A stretch of DNA of 51,371 nt, from the IMG/VR virus record IMGVR_UViG_3300019730_000006, positions 1-51,371 of that record; one strand, given 5' to 3'. The notes under the pieces were generated by a model, which had not been told where the DNA came from, searched no databases, and saw nothing but the letters and a program-made list of their open reading frames with translations. Of the stretch, positions 49,142-51,371 are shown one piece after another. Within the stretch, counting starts at the first letter, position 1, and every line of letters begins with the position of its first letter. The translations under genes were made by a program, and so were the position numbers. This DNA is from a virus.

Positions 49142-49515
49142 TTTTTTTCACCTTTATTTGTTTTGTTAGCCAAGCAACTATACGCAACACCCAGAGCGTC
49201 ACCCATTGCAGGCCTTTCAGGGAGTTGCCTGATGTATTTTTTATACAATTCATAATCGGCGAAATAAAGAGATTTAAAAATTCTGCTGTCTCCCATCAAG
49301 TGATGGCCCGATAAATTTTTATTATAATCACTCCAAGCCTCTTCATGATGATGGCCAAGAAGCTCCCATATTTTATAAATATGTTTTCTATGCTGATATG
49401 CTGCATATGTCTCAACCGCCAACATGGCAAGGGCTGGATTTTTAGACATTCTAACTCTTAAATCCTTTCTGAAAGATTTTCTAATTTTCTTCCATTGTTT
49501 CTTTTTTTGACTCAT
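49138..49515 (-). CDS. hypothetical basic protein
   Basis: 125 residues from the ATG at 49515 (GGAG 7 bases upstream); an in-frame start at 49542 adds nine residues without RBS. Basic N-terminus (SQKKKQWKKIRKSFRKDLRVRMSKNPALAML) and a His-rich middle (ELLGHHHEEAWSDYNKNLSGHHLMGD). Unknown function. Confidence 0.55.
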   Translation of the reverse strand: MSQKKKQWKKIRKSFRKDLRVRMSKNPALAMLAVETYAAYQHRKHIYKIWELLGHHHEEAWSDYNKNLSGHHLMGDSRIFKSLYFADYELYKKYIRQLPERPAMGDALGVAYSCLANKTNKGEKK

Positions 49516-49547
49516 TATTTTCTCCATTATAAATATTATCATATTTT

Positions 49548-49748
49548 TTAAAAAATCAACCGTGGAACTGACTCCCAGGCAATAGCTAAATTAAAAAATC
49601 TAATTTGAGATGTTCTTGGCGTGCGCAACCATACAGGTTGAGCGGGACTATAATAAAAATATCCAATGCGGATAATATATTTTTTAAATAAAGAAAATTC
49701 GATGCACTTATATTTTGTCTCTTCATCAGAATATTTAATTTTTTTCAT
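49548..49748 (-). CDS. hypothetical small protein
   Basis: 66 residues: MKKIKYSDEETKYKCIEFSL, with aromatic-rich YIIRIGYFYYSPAQPVWLRT. No recognised motif; RBS GAGG present. Moderately likely to be real from position and spacing. Confidence 0.45.
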   Translation of the reverse strand: MKKIKYSDEETKYKCIEFSLFKKYIIRIGYFYYSPAQPVWLRTPRTSQIRFFNLAIAWESVPRLIF

Positions 49749-49771
49749 TTCAATAACCTCTATTTTTTAAC

Positions 49772-49822
49772 GGCGGGGGCCTGTCGCAATTATCCCCATA
49801 ATTTTTTAAATAAGCCCCCGCC
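49772..49822. other. GC-rich inverted repeat with 33-nt loop
   Basis: GGCGGGGGC (49772-49780) and GCCCCCGCC (49814-49822) frame an AT-rich loop, in the gap 49749-49855 between two - strand genes. No T-run on either side, so RNA processing or attenuation is more likely than termination. Confidence 0.55.
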
Positions 49823-49855
49823 TTATATGTTAAGCCTTTCGGCTGTACATAGCAA

Positions 49856-50098
49856 TTATCGTTCATCCATTTCAGCAACAGAGCAAAGACTTTTATTTCC
49901 CCCTTGGTTGTTTATAATTGTAATCAAGTCCCAGTGATGAACGGCAACTTTGCAAGTACAGCGTTTCCCCCTACCCTTGAGCGTGTGACCGAACACCACG
50001 ATCTCATCGCCACAATGGGGGCATGTTACAAAATATTTATCTGTCGTATTGTGTACGCCCGATCCGTCTTTGCGTTTATGTTGTTTACAGATTCCCAT
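49856..50098 (-). CDS. zinc-ribbon protein
   Basis: 80 residues, RBS GGGGGG. CPHCGDEIVVFGHTLKGRGKRCTCKV is a complete four-cysteine ribbon, with further H/C residues before it (MGICKQHKRKDGSGVH). Its leader (17 bases at 50094-50110) is identical to that of the next gene upstream. Function unknown; nucleic acid binding is usual for such ribbons. Confidence 0.6.
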   Translation of the reverse strand: MGICKQHKRKDGSGVHNTTDKYFVTCPHCGDEIVVFGHTLKGRGKRCTCKVAVHHWDLITIINNQGGNKSLCSVAEMDER

Positions 50099-50325
50099 TA
50101 TTTCCCCCCTGGGCGTTTTATTTTCGATGCTGGTACAGACTTACAAAAATCAATTATTTCTATACAGCGAGGACATGTTATTTTTGTACTTTTTTTTACA
50201 GTTACGGGTTCAATTGCATTTTCGGGTAGCTCACAACATGCCAGACCACAAAGGGTGTAGTCAATCATACCCGTATTGTACACACAAAAACTCCCCTCTC
50301 CATTGTCAACAATCCTGAAACCCAT
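50098..50325 (-). CDS. Cys-rich small protein
   Basis: 75 residues from the ATG at 50325 with GGGGGG upstream; the frame is open to 50355. It begins MGFRIVDNGEGSFCVYNTGM, with CGLACC, CPRC and FC. Stop and next start overlap (TAATG). Zinc-binding likely, function unknown. Confidence 0.55.
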   Translation of the reverse strand: MGFRIVDNGEGSFCVYNTGMIDYTLCGLACCELPENAIEPVTVKKSTKITCPRCIEIIDFCKSVPASKIKRPGGK

Positions 50326-50351
50326 TATTTCCCCCCTAACTGGTTTTGATT

Positions 50352-50525
50352 TCAATCCGGCGACTCACAACGGTCATCTGTAGGCCCGCTGAACCCGACA
50401 CACGGGTCCTCAAGACAATGACCAATTGGCACACAGCCAATACAGGCACACGGCAGGCCTAATTCAGGGCAAATGTCATATTGAAAGTCACCTTTTGCGC
50501 TATCCTTTACAATCTCATCTGCCAT
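50352..50525 (-). CDS. 57-residue Cys-rich protein, first gene of the right-end operon
   Basis: From the ATG at 50525, which has GGAGG 7 bases upstream; the frame stays open to 50771 but that part runs through the tRNA-like element and is not coding. MADEIVKDSAKGDFQYDICP, then CACIGC, HC, PC and RC: eight cysteines in about 40 residues. Metal-binding or disulfide-rich. It is the most upstream leftward gene seen. Confidence 0.6.
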   Translation of the reverse strand: MADEIVKDSAKGDFQYDICPELGLPCACIGCVPIGHCLEDPCVGFSGPTDDRCESPD

Positions 50526-50577
50526 GCCCTGCCCTCCACAACTTCGTATAAAGTATCTTATTGTAAAAACAATCAAA

Positions 50578-50618
50578 GTTGACAAAAAATGAGTCAAAAA
50601 GACAAACTTTTTGTCAAC
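50578..50618 (-). terminator. 11-bp inverted repeat after the tRNA-like element
   Basis: GTTGACAAAAA (50578-50588) and TTTTTGTCAAC (50608-50618) form an 11-bp stem with a 19-nt loop that itself repeats GTCAAAAA/GACAAA. On the - strand it follows the tRNA-like sequence by 5 bases and is followed by T-rich sequence, so it could terminate the small RNA; it could equally be an operator for the next gene, whose -10-like TTTATA lies downstream. Confidence 0.5.
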
Positions 50619-50623
50619 CAATT

Positions 50624-50749
50624 TGGGCGCTCCTGGACTCGAACCGGAGCCCTCAAGCCGTATGCTTGCACTCTGCCTGTGTTTTGCTTGCTGCTGTTTT
50701 ATGGCCAATATTATCAGCCGTCCACAAAAGAACTCTGAGCTAAACGCCC
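50624..50749 (-). ncRNA. tRNA-like RNA with enlarged D-loop and 5-nt anticodon loop
   Basis: On the - strand: acceptor GGGCGTT pairs with AGCGCCC over all 7 positions, followed by an A discriminator and no CCA. TA-GCTC-AG is a canonical D-arm start, GAGT its partner. CAAGC-ATACG-GCTTG is the anticodon arm (5 bp, but loop 5 nt instead of 7). AGGGC is a normal variable loop, and TCCGG-TTCGAGT-CCAGG a T-arm with one mismatch. The D-loop is about 63 nt instead of 8-10 and contains its own hairpin GGCTGAT-AAT-ATTGGCC. A decoding tRNA is unlikely; a degenerate tRNA, att-like remnant or tRNA mimic are options. Confidence 0.6.
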
Positions 50750-50762
50750 ATTCAATAAAAAC

Positions 50763-50791
50763 AAGATACAATTTATATTATATAATGTCAA
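50763..50791 (-). promoter_or_regulatory. consensus sigma70 promoter for the tRNA-like RNA and right-end operon
   Basis: On the - strand: -35 TTGACA (50786-50791), a 17-bp spacer and -10 TATCTT (50763-50768). The expected start near 50756 is about 7 bases before the tRNA-like 5' end (50749). Confidence 0.75.
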
Positions 50792-50799
50792 CATGTTTT

Positions 50800-51270
50800 T
50801 ATTATTTTATTAAAAAATATCAAAAAATCAAAAAAAAAGATTTGCAGGGGTCTAATTTTTCTAATTTTCTTATAAATTTGACTTTTTTCTTATAAATTTT
50901 CTAATATTTTTTATAAACAAAAAATGCTTAATTGTTTATATTTTAAACTCTTTTTTAGAACAATAAGACTTTTTTGTGTACACTATATATATATTATATA
51001 TATATATTATATTATATTATTATATATATTATATATATAAGATTATTAGAAATATTAAAACCAAAAGTTATAAAAATAAAAAAATTAAAAAAAGGCAATA
51101 GTGGGGGTATATTATATATATACTGTGTGTGGATTCCGTTATTTTTCTTATTTTCTTATATTTTTAATACTTTTCTTGATTAGAGCTGATTAGAGGCGTT
51201 TATTGTAAAATACAGCATAGATTTATTATAAGAAAAATTATTAGAAGTCTAAGAAAATTAGAAAACTTAA
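50800..51270. other. AT-rich non-coding region, candidate replication origin
   Basis: No supported gene. The motif TTTTCT(T/A)AT occurs at 50857-50865, 50865-50873, 50885-50893, 50897-50905, 51143-51151 and 51151-51159. The opposite orientation occurs at 51228-51236 and 51257-51265, with near copies between. Between the two clusters lies a long TA-only tract (about 50983-51040), easily melted. Repeated boxes plus a melting tract is the layout of an iteron origin. No DnaA box set was identified. Confidence 0.55.
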
Positions 51271-51371
51271 AATTTGTGCAAATGATACTGTGTGGCGGGC
51301 GGGTAGGGTGTGCCGGGGTATTTTCAAAGGTACTGTGAGAAAACCAGGGAAACTAGGGGGTAAATTTCACC
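51271..51371. other. GC-rich right end with repeated TACTGTG, candidate cos region
   Basis: After the AT-rich block the composition changes sharply (GGCGGGCGGGTAGGG and similar). TACTGTG occurs at 51121-51127, 51286-51292 and 51331-51337. The region runs into the 13-bp terminal repeat and then, across the junction, into the terminase operon, the usual place for packaging-enzyme binding sites. Confidence 0.5.
51359..51371. repeat. 13-bp terminal direct repeat (copy 2)
   Basis: Exact copy of bases 1-13; see the first feature. Confidence 0.7.

Noticed and set aside
50624-50749. Functional decoding tRNA gene
   Set aside because: Anticodon loop of 5 nt, D-loop of about 63 nt and a T-stem mismatch exclude an ordinary tRNA; kept only as a tRNA-like element.
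50526-50771. Extension of the 57-residue Cys-rich gene up to 50771
   Set aside because: It would translate through the tRNA-like element, the 11-bp hairpin and the RBS; the ATG at 50525 has GGAGG at proper distance.
50974-51183. 69-residue + strand frame in the AT-rich right end
   Set aside because: It is low-complexity Ile/Tyr translation of TA repeats without RBS.
1-51371. Integrase, transposase or CRISPR array
   Set aside because: Looked for tyrosine/serine recombinase and Mu transposase motifs in all plausible proteins and for regularly spaced repeats; none seen. Remote homologues cannot be excluded without HMM searches.
1-51371. Known riboswitch classes
   Set aside because: No leader matched a familiar riboswitch core by eye; the GC-rich hairpins lack conserved ligand-binding sequences.

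Overview
The window reads as one complete or near-complete genome of a tailed, contractile (myovirus) phage. It is AT-rich and densely packed, with genes overlapping as ATGA, TAATG or TGATG. The first 13 bases (1-13) are identical to the last 13 (51359-51371), so the sequence is either a closed circle of about 51,358 bp or a linear form with a short terminal repeat. The host is probably Gram-negative: there is a lipoprotein beside holin and peptidase candidates, and ribosome binding sites are of the AGGAGG type. I cannot name the host. The head genes follow lambda (GpA-type terminase, gpW-like joiner, lambda-type portal, ClpP-fold protease with a nested scaffold, gpD/gpE-like capsid). The tail genes follow Mu (sheath, tube, frameshifted chaperone, tape measure, gpN, gpP, gp45, gp46, gp47, gp48).

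Left half, 122-24664, all on the + strand (late region): terminase, joiner, portal; then three small probable virion proteins, a lysis cassette (membrane/coiled-coil protein, C39-like peptidase, two-TM holin candidate, lipoprotein) and a repeat-bearing fibre; then protease/scaffold, decoration, capsid, connector proteins, sheath, tube, chaperone pair, tape measure and baseplate. Lysis and fibre genes therefore sit inside the head module. The tail chaperone pair has a T7 slippery heptamer followed after 5 nt by a 9-bp stem, a textbook -1 frameshift signal. A + strand terminator at 24708-24737 closes the region.

Right half, 24736-50525, all on the - strand (early region, transcribed right to left): about 50 mostly small genes. 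Recognisable are SSB, a RecT-like annealing protein, a YqaJ-type exonuclease, an SF2 helicase, a VRR-NUC nuclease, an HTH regulator under a 34-bp palindrome, a radical SAM enzyme, ParA and ParB, cytosine-C5 and adenine-N6 methyltransferases, a nucleoside-deoxyribosyltransferase-like protein, a CHC2/Toprim/P-loop primase-helicase and a ribbon-helix-helix protein. Many of the rest are tiny proteins with paired cysteines. Six genes are shorter than 60 codons and had to be read directly. A duplicated sigma70-type promoter cassette (26333-26444 and 40831-40945) starts two of the transcripts.

Right end, 50526-51371: a consensus promoter fires leftward into a 126-nt tRNA-like sequence with a greatly enlarged D-loop and a 5-nt anticodon loop, followed by an 11-bp hairpin that could end a short RNA. 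Beyond it lie about 600 bp of very AT-rich non-coding DNA with repeated TTTTCT(T/A)AT motifs and long TA runs, a likely replication origin, and then a GC-rich segment leading to the genome end. ParAB, a candidate origin, an autonomous primase-helicase and the absence of any recognisable integrase together suggest a phage-plasmid life style. That is an inference.
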